A DNA stretch of 64,000 nt from Vandiemenella viatica (lineage: Eukaryota; Arthropoda; Insecta; Orthoptera; Morabidae), in the NCBI GenBank assembly GCA_031002005.1, contig CM061921.1:174910935-174974934 (forward strand). Reading direction: 5' to 3'. Below are positions 1 to 9,009 of this stretch, in pieces. Position numbers and translations under genes: made by a program. The notes beneath the pieces were generated by a model. The model did not search any database. It was not told the origin of the DNA and saw only the letters and a program-made list of their open reading frames with translations. Position 1 is the first letter of the stretch. Each line of letters begins with the position of its first letter.

Positions 1-293
1 ATTGGAGACCCCATAGGGAGTCCTTCTTGTTTTAGGTAATAATTGTTGTTGAAGTGGAAATCATTCCGTGCTATTATCGGTTCTAATATGCTTATTAATT
101 CATTAATGTGCGTGTTTGGTATTGTGTTATATGTCTGTAGGTTTTTGTGTGTTATTTGAATTGTTTGTGCTTTGGGAATGTTTTTATACATGTTTTGAAT
201 ATCAAAACATACCAGAGTTGCAGTGTCAGGCATGTGTATGTCTTTTATGTATTTAGTGAGTTGTGTTGTATTCTGTATGCTTCGGTTTTCATT
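1..293 (-). pseudogene. Penelope-like element reverse transcriptase, palm fragment
   Basis: Read on the minus strand the frame is open from a stop at 294-296 to the window edge, about 97 codons. It contains a motif A-like block (CFDIQNMYKNIP, with the catalytic Asp) and a motif B-like block (YYLKQEGLPMGSP) about 70 residues later. The FD(V/I)..(L/M)Y.NIP plus MGSP pair is typical of Penelope-like RTs and not of LINEs, whose motif B is usually (R/Q)GVPQGS. The catalytic DD motif and the GIY-YIG endonuclease would lie left of base 1. There is no start codon, so this is an internal piece, and whether the whole copy is intact cannot be seen. Family assignment rests on motif reading only. Confidence 0.8.
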
Positions 294-296
294 TCA

Positions 297-705
297 TAGT
301 GGAAACAACATGCTGGTTGAGGTCACAGGAGACCAACTACCACACCTCAAAATGAAAATGTAAATGTAAGTTACAATATGAATCCTATCTTTTTACACGT
401 ATGTTACCAAACGTTCTATACAATAATTCATAACTGTTATGTAAATATAAGTCATATTATGCTTCCTATATATAGAATAATTTCGTTATATGTAAAAAAA
501 CCATTATGTTCAAATTGTAACTAATCGCATATTACAGAAAACATTGTACGCTGAAGATACCTCGATGAGTGGCGAAACGCGTCTGGAAAATAAAGAACAT
601 CCAACAACAGTTGTATTGGCGTATTTACTATATAATAATTATTATTTTGACATTTTGTCAAATGCTGTTTACGCAACTACGCGTATAATTTCAAGAAACA
701 AAGTA
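297..705. other. AT-rich spacer, nothing recognised
   Basis: Low-complexity AT-rich DNA. A 65-codon frame at 544-741 runs into the neighbouring MITE terminus and matches no family I know, so I do not call it. Confidence 0.5.
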
Positions 706-1015
706 CAGTATAACTCCGATTATCCGAATCGATTTTTTTAATTAAGACGGAAACGTACTGCGAAAAGGCTTCCCCTGTTTTATAAAAACCAACCCAAAAT
801 TCGGATGACTGCAGCTATGTTTAACAAGTGGTACGCCGAAATTTTTATCCCTGAAGTGGAAAAGCACCAAAAATCTCTTCGAAAAGTAGGAATTTTGAAC
901 ATAATTAATTAATTAAAATAGACCCTTTTTAGGAAAAAAAAATCCGATTATCCGAATTTTTGATTATTCGAATGGGGTCCGGTTCCAATTGATTCGGATA
1001 ATTGGAGTTCTACTG
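706..1015 (+). mobile_element. Tigger/pogo-type MITE, internally deleted, TA target duplication
   Basis: The left end CAGTATAACTCCGATTATCC (706-725) matches the reverse complement of the right end, which reads CAGTAGAACTCCAATTATCC on the minus strand (996-1015). Both ends are flanked by TA (704-705 and 1016-1017), the duplication expected for Tc1/mariner/pogo elements. CAGT... ends with a TTATCCGAAT core are typical of Tigger. At 310 bp the copy is non-autonomous, but it keeps a sliver of transposase (next entry), so it arose by internal deletion of an autonomous element. Confidence 0.85.
784..909 (+). pseudogene. Tigger/Jerky-type transposase remnant
   Basis: A forward frame of about 40 codons reads NQPKIRMTAAMFNKWYAEIF followed by IPEVEKHQKSLRKVG, then a stop. 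This resembles the DDE domain of pogo/Tigger/Jerky transposases just before the second catalytic Asp (family pattern: P.a.mT...F..W....f.P.v). The flanking catalytic residues are deleted or mutated, so it is inactive. Lying inside matching TIRs, it independently supports the element call. Confidence 0.75.
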
Positions 1016-1017
1016 TA

Positions 1018-1439
1018 TTGCGTTTAGTTCTCTTTATAAATTTTTTGTCTCCCCCTTGCAGTAGTAATCGGCGGATAGCGAGCTGTTTCGAGTGACACTG
1101 ATAATTTTATTTTATTTAATAGCCATGCCAACGACTGCGAATCCCTGGTATTTGATACTTGTGATGTTAATTCACGGATAAATAATCAAAAAACGTTTGC
1201 TGGGTAGGAAAAAGCGTAGGGGCAGCCCTGATTTTTCCTTTTTCTTGTATCTCCTTCTCTAATTCTGAATTTAGGTTGGATGTAAATGTTTTAAACAAGT
1301 TTGTGCGCATAATTTTCTCCATTACTCCTTGAAACTGCCACTAATTGGGAAGATTTTATGATTATAGTTGACCCACAGACATAATTTGGTGTTGTAAGAC
1401 TGGAGGTTTTCTCGGCGTTGAATATGAATAAAATATTCT
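1018..1439. other. Spacer without recognised feature
   Basis: AT-rich. Minus-strand frames at 1322-1568 overlap the palindrome to the right and are not protein-like. Confidence 0.4.
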
Positions 1440-1595
1440 CGGGTAACTAGCCGAGTTAGTCCATCGATAAAAAACGACGTTTCGTCGGTCACCGTATCTA
1501 CCGCCATTGTCAAATGACTTGACAATGGTGGCAGAGTTGGTGACTGCCGAAACGTCGTGTATTATCAATGGTCTAACTAGGCAAATTACCCAAGA
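1440..1595. repeat. Imperfect palindrome of two Penelope-tail-like arms
   Basis: Two arms of about 70 bp face each other around 1507-1512. Each arm, read outward from the centre, runs GACAATGG(C/T)GG, a stretch of about 20 bp, then CGAAACGTCGT and a weaker TAACT(C/A)GGC.AxTTACCC end. The CGAAACGTC block is the same tail motif seen at 12940-12947 and elsewhere in the window in Penelope-like tails. I read this as two tails joined head to head or a fold-back derivative; the sequence shows only the palindrome. Confidence 0.55.
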
Positions 1596-1789
1596 AGACT
1601 TTATTCATTCTTTGTTGTTGTTCACATAACATTTCTACAATCAACAAATGAAGTGATGCTGCCTGACGAGTATACGAACAAATAAACTATCATATATGAA
1701 ATGTCTAATTTAATGATAAAGTCGAGTTGAAATAATTTGTACTATTTAAACACACAGTCACTGCGTATATTTGGCTGATATTCAATCTG

Positions 1790-1852
1790 TTAGGGCGCTA
1801 ATAATCTCGACGTTGACGTGCCCTAAACCCGAACAACAACAACAACAACAAT
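1790..1852 (+). repeat. Retroelement 3' tail with (AAC)n
   Basis: A unit GGCGCTAATAATCTCGACG...CCTAAACCC runs directly into six AAC triplets (about 1832-1850). A short unique head ending in a triplet repeat is the usual form of a truncated LINE or SINE 3' end. A (TTG)n tract at 23890-23910 is the same repeat on the other strand. Confidence 0.4.
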
Positions 1853-1992
1853 CAATCTGTTGGCTAACAAGTAAACTATTTTCGGATATATGAGAATAAG
1901 AGAACTACACATAACTATACAAAGGTGAAAACAGCTACTACGTTATTCCTTTCTGCTTACCTTTTATGATGATTATTGTGGGAACATATTGG

Positions 1993-2203
1993 TATGTAAA
2001 CACTTCGACTATAAATTTGGCCACCGCTGAAAAATTCTATCACTCTTATTTTGCACAATCTGACATCAATGTCATCCCAGGAAACAGCAATGCAATATTG
2101 GCAAGCCTGTATTGCATTACAGTTTCTTAGGATGACATTGTGCAAAATAAGAGTGATAGAATTTTTCAGCGGCTGCCAAATTTATTGTCAAAGTGTGTAC
2201 ATA
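1993..2203. repeat. Fold-back (MITE-like) inverted repeat
   Basis: The left arm from 1993 and the right arm ending at 2203 are inverted copies; the best core is CTGAAAAATTCTATCACTCT on the left and its complement at 2146-2166. The left arm has an extra ~10 bp. The loop is about 30 bp around 2100. No transposase or clear target duplication was found. The frames at 1957-2145 (-) and 2051-2296 (+) are products of the symmetry, not genes. Confidence 0.7.
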
Positions 2204-2355
2204 AACTCTCTATGGGCCACAATTCTTAATATCATACGCTGTTTTCAGATTAGTGAATTTTGTGACGTTTTCTTAGCTAGCTGTGTTAATTATTGATGCA
2301 GAAAGTATCTTGCATGTTAATACATCACGTAAGGCTGTCAATACGTGACATGCTT

Positions 2356-2443
2356 GGGTATACTCGATGCCGAGCACAAATCCCCCCCACTACCATGGCA
2401 CGTGAAAGTGACGTCGTAATGACGATATGTGTAACTTCTTTGG
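2356..2443 (+). repeat. Left terminal inverted repeat of the ISL2EU-like element
   Basis: It reads GGGTATACTCGATGCCG, then ATCCCCC.AACTACC-like sequence, GGCACG..GAAGTGACGTC and GTGTAACTT.TTTGG. The same order occurs on the minus strand at 10929-10855. The left copy has a short insertion after TGACGTC. Confidence 0.75.
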
Positions 2444-2584
2444 TTGAAAAGCAGACAAGTGAATAACTGTCTTAATTTGGTTATTTCTGTGGTTTACTGT
2501 AACAAGTTGTTTGATGGAATTACTATAATTGCGTTATTATGTTTCCTTAGTTGCAATTATATTTGATAGAATTAATTATATTAG

Positions 2585-2895
2585 CAGCGTTGTCATTTGC
2601 AGCTAAACATGGTGTCCTGGATATCGCGATTCCACTAATACAACATTCAGTAATATCGTTGCAATATTGCTGTAGTCAGTCGCAAGACGTAATATTTTCG
2701 AGCAGTAATTCCGTTGTAATACAGCCTGGACCATTATTATCAAGCAGAAATTAGGTTTTAATACAGCCTGGACTAGTATGATACCGTTAAATGTAATTCG
2801 GAAAGAATTTCTAGCGTAGTCTTGCATTTGTATTGCAGTATTATGATGCCAACTCCTGGCAGAATCGCGATCTCCAGTAATCCCGCTAAACATAT
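2585..2895. repeat. Weak fold-back repeat
   Basis: TCCTGGATATCGCGATTC (about 2615-2633) is related to the complement of 2853-2885 (ACTGGAGATCGCGATTCTG on the minus strand), and further inward stretches also pair loosely. Inside, TAATACAGCCTGGAC occurs twice (2717-2775). It looks like an old MITE; the boundaries are guesses. Confidence 0.35.
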
Positions 2896-3024
2896 TATGG
2901 AATAGTGTAGCTTTTTTAAAATTGAAAAAACTGAATTACAGAAAATGTTATATATGTGTGAAGGGTGACTTCGCAGAATACGGTGCTCCCATTGTCTGAT
3001 GCTGCGAGAAAACGCTTTAGTTCT

Positions 3025-3027
<3 letters not shown>

Positions 3028-3081
<54 letters not shown>
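3028..3081. repeat. Poly(A) run
   Basis: 54 consecutive A. The poly-lysine and poly-phenylalanine frames across it are artefacts. The flanks 2896-3439 are otherwise AT-rich and show no recognisable feature. Confidence 0.9.
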
Positions 3082-3082
<1 letters not shown>

Positions 3083-3439
3083 ATATTTCTCATATTTTAT
3101 TATTTGAAACTGATTTTAGAGCGTCACGGTAATTTTCAGAATTTATTCTGTATATGCACTTCAGAAAACTCGTATTTTCAGCCCTCTTGAACAGGAGCGG
3201 AAAATGTTAACACAGTTACTAAAGGAAATCCATATGATGGTAACTAATATAATTCAACAGGTTAGTACAAGTTTCGCGAAGATTCCGAAAGTGATACAAT
3301 CCCCGGTAATTGGGTATTTGACCAGTTCTTGACAATGGTTTTAAATTGTTTATTGGTACACCTTATTCATCGAGTGAAGAGATTTTTTGACGGCAGTGCA
3401 TTATTTTGCGTAAAATTCAAAGTTAAAATTTAAAGAATT

Positions 3440-5690
3440 TAAAAGCCCGCCAAAGCGCTCCTTCGCTGCCTGGCGCGTGCAACGACAGTCGTGACGTCAC
3501 ACGTCTGTAAACGCTGCCGCTGCGAATAGAGCGTTTCCTATTACCCAAGTTTTCAACTATTTTCATTGTTTGTTGCTGGTTACTTCTTGATATTAATGAA
3601 AGTTCGTTTTGAATATAAAATCGAAAACAATTTGTAAAAGCCTACAGCGGAAAAATATTGAAAGTAGACGCCTTATTTGTGGGAACAACTACTGAGTTTT
3701 ATTCTGTGGAGCTTAAAAATGTAACAACTTCAATTTTATATTGCGACAAAGTCACTTACGATTTTCTGTGGAGCTCATTTACACCGCGATTTCGTAGAGT
3801 TAAATGTAATATGTTGTTTAAGGCTAAATTATTAGAGTTAGGGTCCTAAGGTTCGATCCTAGCTTCGGAATATGTTCAATTTGTTTTCTTTTGTCATTTT
3901 CTTTGGATACTAGTTGCTGTTGGTTGCATCGCATAATCATTTTCCACCAAAACATCAATTTAATTTATTTTTTTTTAATTTTTTTTTCTGAAGGCTTTAC
4001 AACGTTTTGGATAACAAGCGAATTACAACCGTTTGAAACAACCAAAGAAGATTTCAAAAAGGAAACTGGACGTTACTTGCACACCATAAACAGGTTTTTT
4101 TAATATATTACTTACACATTAAAAGTAAATACCGCCTAATAGACGCAGTTATGTCAGGAAGGTAACCTGCAGTTGTATTCCAACGAAAAGGACACTACTA
4201 GTTCCAGAACTGTTGGAAGATTAGCATGAAATTTCTACAAAATAAATTCCATTATTCGCCGCCGTGTACCTGTATTTTTTGCATGATATTCTCTCTCTGG
4301 TAAGTTTAAAAATTAAAAGTTTTCATGTAAGGTAGCAATTTGTTTCAAGCGCTTGTATGACTCTTTGCAACTATTATGAATTCTACGAATAAAAACATAG
4401 TAGTGCAAAAAACAGCAAACAAAAACGGAAAAAATGCAAGCAAAAAATATTATCCCAACCAAGGTTCGAACGTAGGACGTTCTGAATTCCATTACCACTC
4501 TTCAATCACACAGCTATCAGGTCACTACTTCTTAATTGCTTCTCTTTATGTTAATAGCAAACACTTCACAGTTTCTTCGTGTGAGATAAAGTGAAATGAG
4601 GTAGGTAAATGAATAAACAAATATTTTCACTTTTATTGACAAAAAGTATCATTTTTCTATAAGCCTTAATCTGCAATTAAGAAAAATGGCCCACAACATC
4701 CAATTGTTCCGAGCGTCGAGAGTGAGTGGTTAACGCTCTGGCGTCGCATCCGGGAGGACGCCGCACAGTGTGACATTTTCTAAATCTACAGGGACAAAAG
4801 TCAATTTTGATAATAGTCTACGCAGGCAAAATAGTTATTTATATTCAAACTAGATAAACCATATTACTCGGACCAAAGGTTTATTTTCCACGAATTCTCT
4901 CCTAACAATAGAAAAAATTGCTTCAACAATGGGCATCATGTGATCCACCAATCAAGCGCTGTAGTCGGCCGCGCCATTTGAGTGAGCCTGGTCGATGATT
5001 ACGCTGTGTTTCTGCGTGTTAGTAATGATTTGTGTGTTTCTGTTGCTTTTGGCGATCCTCAAGGTAAGTTTACGCATCCTTTTTCCGTAATACATTAGCA
5101 TCATTAAAACAGAGTGAGATTATTTTTAATTAAAAAAAACTACTGAGCCAATTTCATGTTGAATTTTAGATTATTATACCACGTTATATCGGTCTCTTGC
5201 TATATTTATTTGAAAGAGCTGCTAATTAGCTACAAGAAATACCTTCATTTGTTTGCGCATATTTGCGACACCCATACAATTTTTCTTTATTCTCAGCATG
5301 ACTGCACATATTTCGCGTACAGAATTTTTCAACGTTTGGTTTGAAAACGCAAAACAATCAATCTCTAACTTTCAATTTAAATATAAATGAGTCTCAAATT
5401 GAAGCTGTTACATTTTTAAGCTCAGCAGAATAAAAGTAAGGGTTTTTTTCTATAGCCAGGCCCACAAATAAGGCGTCTATTTTCGATATTTTTCCGCTGT
5501 AGGCTTTTACAAATTTTCTCGATTTTGTATTCAAAATGAAATTTTATTAATAACAAGAAATGACCAGCAACAAACAATAAAAATAGTTGAAAACTTGGAT
5601 AATAGGAAACGCTCCTTTCCCAGCCACAGTATTTACAGACGTGTGACGTCATTCAAGCGACCACCAGTCCTAGAGCGTTTTCTGTCACGT
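3440..5690. mobile_element. Nested DNA element with long (~230-bp) terminal inverted repeats
   Basis: 3481-3735 and 5405-5660 are inverted copies. Both carry GTGACGTCA, GTCTGTAAA, GAGCGTTTCCTATTA.CCAA, TTGTTTGTTGCTGGT, AAGCCTACAGCGGAAAAATA and GACGCCTTATTTGTGGG in the same order. The outer ~40 bp (for example CTGCCTGGCGCGTGC at the left) are only loosely matched but resemble the CTACCTGGCACGCG...GTGACGTCAC part of the surrounding ISL2EU-like TIR. It may therefore be a non-autonomous relative. The 1.7-kb interior has no transposase; it holds two weak tRNA-like B-box stretches (3850-3870 and, on minus, 4450-4500) and a SINE scrap. The exact ends are uncertain. Confidence 0.7.
4710..4766 (+). 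mobile_element. SINE head fragment
   Basis: GAGTGGTTAACGCTCTGGCG followed by TCGCATCCGGGAGGACGCC matches the tRNA-like head (A box region) of the main SINE family of this window. It breaks off before the body. Confidence 0.7.
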
Positions 5691-6075
5691 GAACAGAGGT
5701 AAGAAAAGTATAATTTTTATTTCGCTTTTTTATTAAAAATAATCTACTTTTCTTTTCAAAATTGAAAAATTAGTTTCCTGAAGCATTAATCTACGAGAAT
5801 GAGTTCAATTTTTTTTTAATACTGTCAAATAGCCTATTATGAATCATACTTTTATTACCGTCAATGTAGTGAGAAAATTATTATTTCAACACAATTACTG
5901 TAGCAAATTAGGTAGCTAAGCTTAAAGGCAATTAATAATTGGATGCTGGAAACACTAACAGTGCTCCAACATTTAGTGCCATAAAAATGTCCTCAAAAAT
6001 ATTAGTGACTCTGTAACAAATTAGATAACTAATTTTTAAGGCAATTGATAGTAGGATACTGGAATTACTGAAGCA
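5691..6075. repeat. Diverged direct duplication interrupted by a SINE
   Basis: AAATTAG.TA.CTAA....AAGGCAATT..TA.T.GGAT.CTGGAA occurs at about 5906-5951 and again at 6018-6065. The continuation of the second copy (CTTCAAAAGTATCAGTGACT, 6331-6350) lies beyond the SINE that follows. The duplication is therefore older than the SINE. Confidence 0.5.
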
Positions 6076-6311
6076 CCGAGAATAGTGGTGTAACGGTTAG
6101 CGTTCTGGCCTCGCATTCGGGAGGACGGCGGTTCCAATCCCCGTCCGAGGATCCGGATTTGGGTTTTCCATGGTTTCCCAAATCACTCCAGGCAAATGCC
6201 GGAATGCTTCCTTCAAAAGGCCATGGCCGAATTCCTTCCCATTCCTTGGCCCCCATCCTTTCCCGTCTCTAAAGATTCCGCTGTTAAGAGACGTTAAACA
6301 GTTAAAAAAAA
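6076..6311 (+). mobile_element. tRNA-derived SINE, subfamily A, near full length
   Basis: The head has an A-box-like TGTAACGGTTAGCGTTCTGG and a B-box-like GGTTCCAATCCCC. It is followed by the body CCGGATTTGGGTTTTCCATG, CCAAATCACTCCAGGCAAATG, CTTCCTTCAAAAGGCCATGG and CCGTCTCTAAAGA, then GACGTTAAACAGTTAAAAA. This is an RNA polymerase III type SINE. Frames across it (for example 6065-6336 minus) are artefacts. Confidence 0.9.
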
Positions 6312-7139
6312 TAGTGTTATCAAAAGAAGTCTTCAAAAGTATCAGTGACTAAAAGCGTATTAAAATTTGATCTAATTATCCTTCTTTGTTGTTTTATATA
6401 AAGTTCTTGAGATATTCTTTCAGGGTATCATCTGGTTTCTTGAAAAGTGAATGCACCTAGCACTTCTTCATGTTGGAATAGAATCTTTGATCTTCAATCT
6501 TTTTATTTGCAGGAGAGCTGGTGGTATCATCTGAAGCATGGCATAAAGTGTACTGGAAATCTTGAGATGATGCTATAACTTTTGAAGTAGGCACTCAGCA
6601 TGGTTGCAAAGAGTGTCTAGACCTTCATCACTGCCATTTTCTGATAAGGAATAAATCGAATCAAGGAGAAATTGAAGTTTCTGATATTTATCCACCTTAT
6701 TAACATGGAGGAGGATCAGGTTTCCTGGATGCAACAACAGCTTGGGATTCCTGTTTAAAACAGTATGTTGCTTCTTCATTATACAGTTCTGGTAGCTGTG
6801 AATTGACTAATCTATTTTACTAGAAATGAGTTCATTCTATAATATTACAAAATGTATCATCCTTTCATGTAGAGTGCCAGAAGGAAACAAAGTTCTTACG
6901 TGTTTCACACCGGCAATAATCAAATTTATGAATTGCTAGCAACCAAGACCAGTCAAACTTCAGATCTTCCTCTGTGCTCCTATAAACTTATAAGAGGAAA
7001 CAATCAGCTGTTCAATGTGTGTCTGATGAATGAAAAGCAGCTAGTTCATTTCATCGGATTCAAAAGGCTTTAGTTTGAATGTTTATAAAAATTCACTTGA
7101 ATAGTCGATGGCATTCAACTATGCTGTTAGAGCTATGTG
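6312..7139. other. Interior of the ISL2EU-like element, no exon recognised
   Basis: A THAP or other N-terminal exon of the transposase might be expected here, but no C2CH finger is visible. A 68-codon minus frame at 6573-6779 and a short minus stretch at 6900-7000 are unrecognised. Confidence 0.4.
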
Positions 7140-7865
7140 AACATTAAAGATCAATTATTACTTACTCTTGTGAAGCTGTGTACAAACATGTCATACCACC
7201 AGTTAGCATTCTCCTTTGGTGTTAGTGAACATTTTGTGAACATCGGTTAAATGAAATGTATAATGCTTTCGAAGAATTAAATTTCTAGGGTATGTACAAA
7301 TAGGTGGATAGGGAATATGACATTGTTATGATTGTACCGAGATTCCAATACAAAGTAGTGGTTACCCTTACCATGTTCAAGCCACATACCCAAATCACAA
7401 AGGTGGTCATATATTCAAAGCACTTGTAGGTGTCAATGAGTCTGGATTAGCTTTATATTGTTCTGATTTATATGTTGGAGCAACATCTGATCATCAAATG
7501 GTAGAGTTATCAGGCTTGATGTTTTAAAAGAACGGCATTTTATTCTTGTTGACAAAGGTTTTTTAATAAGTGATTTGTTGGAAGCCAAAGGAGCCACTCT
7601 TAATATTCCACGTTTTGGAGAGAATATTAAGATCCAAATGAATAGCAGAGTTATCGCAAATCGGCGTATTGTGGTGGAACAAGTCATAGGAAAAGCTATA
7701 AATTATGCTATTTTACGTCACGCAATGCCAGTGTACACATGGCCTATTACAAATAAGATATTTTGTACATTGTTTTCAACTTTTGTAACTTCCAACAAAA
7801 AACAGTTTGATTTCCACTATTGTTTCTACATTTTAAAATTTGTTATTGTTTATGATCCTCTATAA
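7140..7865 (+). pseudogene. DDE_Tnp_4 (ISL2EU/Harbinger-like) transposase, frameshifted
   Basis: Three blocks in order. 7140-7250 encodes a helix-turn-helix stretch (NIKDQLLLTLVKLCTN, then SYHQLAFSFGVSEHF) of the type placed before DDE_Tnp_4 domains. From 7330 the frame reads DCTEIPIQSS...GYPYHVQATYPNHKGG and FKALVGVN, ending at a stop after GLMF. After a one-base frame change the chain continues LVDKGFLISDLLEAKGATLN to 7865. The three likely catalytic residues survive: Asp (7330-7332), Asp (7551-7553) and Glu in VVEQVIG (7677-7679). The length and motif order fit the family; the stops and frameshift make it a pseudogene. It converges with the YqaJ-type gene, as expected for one element. Confidence 0.82.
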
Positions 7866-8139
7866 AAGAAAAATTGTAAGTTTCTTCAGTTCCAATTTTT
7901 TTATGAATGCATGAAACAGTTATGTTTTAAAAACTCCATCACCTTTTGTTTACAGGTTTTTTCCTACTTAGATGACAAAATAAAACAATTGTGGTTTACA
8001 AGAAAAAAGAGTATTTATTGCATTACAGTTGCCTCTTTATTCCATTGTGCAAATATTATGAATTGTCAGAAATAAGTTATTATAGAAATTATTGTGTAAT
8101 AAAGTTTAACAAGTACCCTAAGGACAAGAAGTATTCTTG
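7866..8139. other. 3' flank of the transposase, nothing recognised
   Basis: AT-rich with several AATAAA-like signals. No coding or repeat feature identified. Confidence 0.35.
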
Positions 8140-8460
8140 TATACTTTGATAAGAAGCTATTCACAGATTTAATTTTAAATTCTGTCAGCATTTTTGGTAA
8201 ATTATTCATCATTCATCATGGTAATTTATTCCAATTCCTGATTCCTTATTTGTGAAAGAAAATCTTACTGAAATTAAGTGCCAGCGTGTGGTCATGGTTA
8301 TCTTTTTCCCTTCCATGCACTATTCTAAATTCTTCCACCAATATCTTTCAACACCTCATACCATGTACACTGTCAGCACTCTTGAACCCTCGCCTGTCTT
8401 CCAATTAGTCCCAATCTAGCTCTATTATCATAGCAGTTACTAATTGCACTCTGCAGCAAT
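8140..8460 (-). pseudogene. LINE 3' end (C-terminal region of ORF2), heavily mutated
   Basis: On the minus strand an order of short pieces recurs: a Leu-rich start near 8450, a GRQARV-like piece near 8400, V.GREK near 8310 and H..ALNFSKIFF near 8270. The same order is found at 18480-18180 and 48409-48032, where it reads more clearly (SVTDIIKELEWDSLEDRRRV). I take it as the post-RT C-terminal part of one Jockey/CR1-type LINE family. Confidence 0.55.
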
Positions 8461-9009
8461 GTTCACAGAAAATAATAAACACAATCATTTAGGCTACATA
8501 ATAAAGTAATACAGAATGATTAACCAGTATTTAAAATAAAAATGAAAGCCATCCACTCAAGTTAGTGACTATGCAAATAGATTCAGGCTCTGACGGAGTT
8601 TTCAACTTTGAAAATTAATACTAATAGAAAAAAAATCTTTTACTTTTATAAGCAATAATAAAATTTTAAAATTTAGATTGTTACATGAATAGGACATAAT
8701 ATTAGTACAAAGAACATACACGAAATGTTCCTTCCATAAAGACATACAAGAGTTGTGCCATAATGAGGTTTAGAGTAACATGGCAGTCTTCTCAATAGAT
8801 TAATACAACAAAAATAATAATCTTGATATAGTGATTAAAACGGTTCATCTTAATTTATATAAATATATATAGCTCTTTCATAAAAATCAACTCTTTCAAA
8901 AATAAAGTTGTTATTGCATCATAGTAAAAAAAGTTTGAGGGCAATAGTGGGTTGGAGGAGGAAGGGAGAAGGATGGGTATGTAGGGAGATTACCACCAGA
9001 GCATACGCT
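8461..9009. other. Spacer inside the ISL2EU-like element
   Basis: AT-rich, no feature recognised. A short (AAT)n microsatellite follows at 9027-9050, inside the 3' end of the YqaJ-type gene. Confidence 0.35.

Noticed and set aside
2773..3190. Frames with poly-Phe or poly-Lys
   Set aside because: They translate a 54-base A run; no coding signal on either side.
6065..6352. Several overlapping 60-80-codon frames
   Set aside because: They are translations of a tRNA-derived SINE; the same peptides (PSRHP.., GFP.., ARTLT..) recur at every SINE copy.
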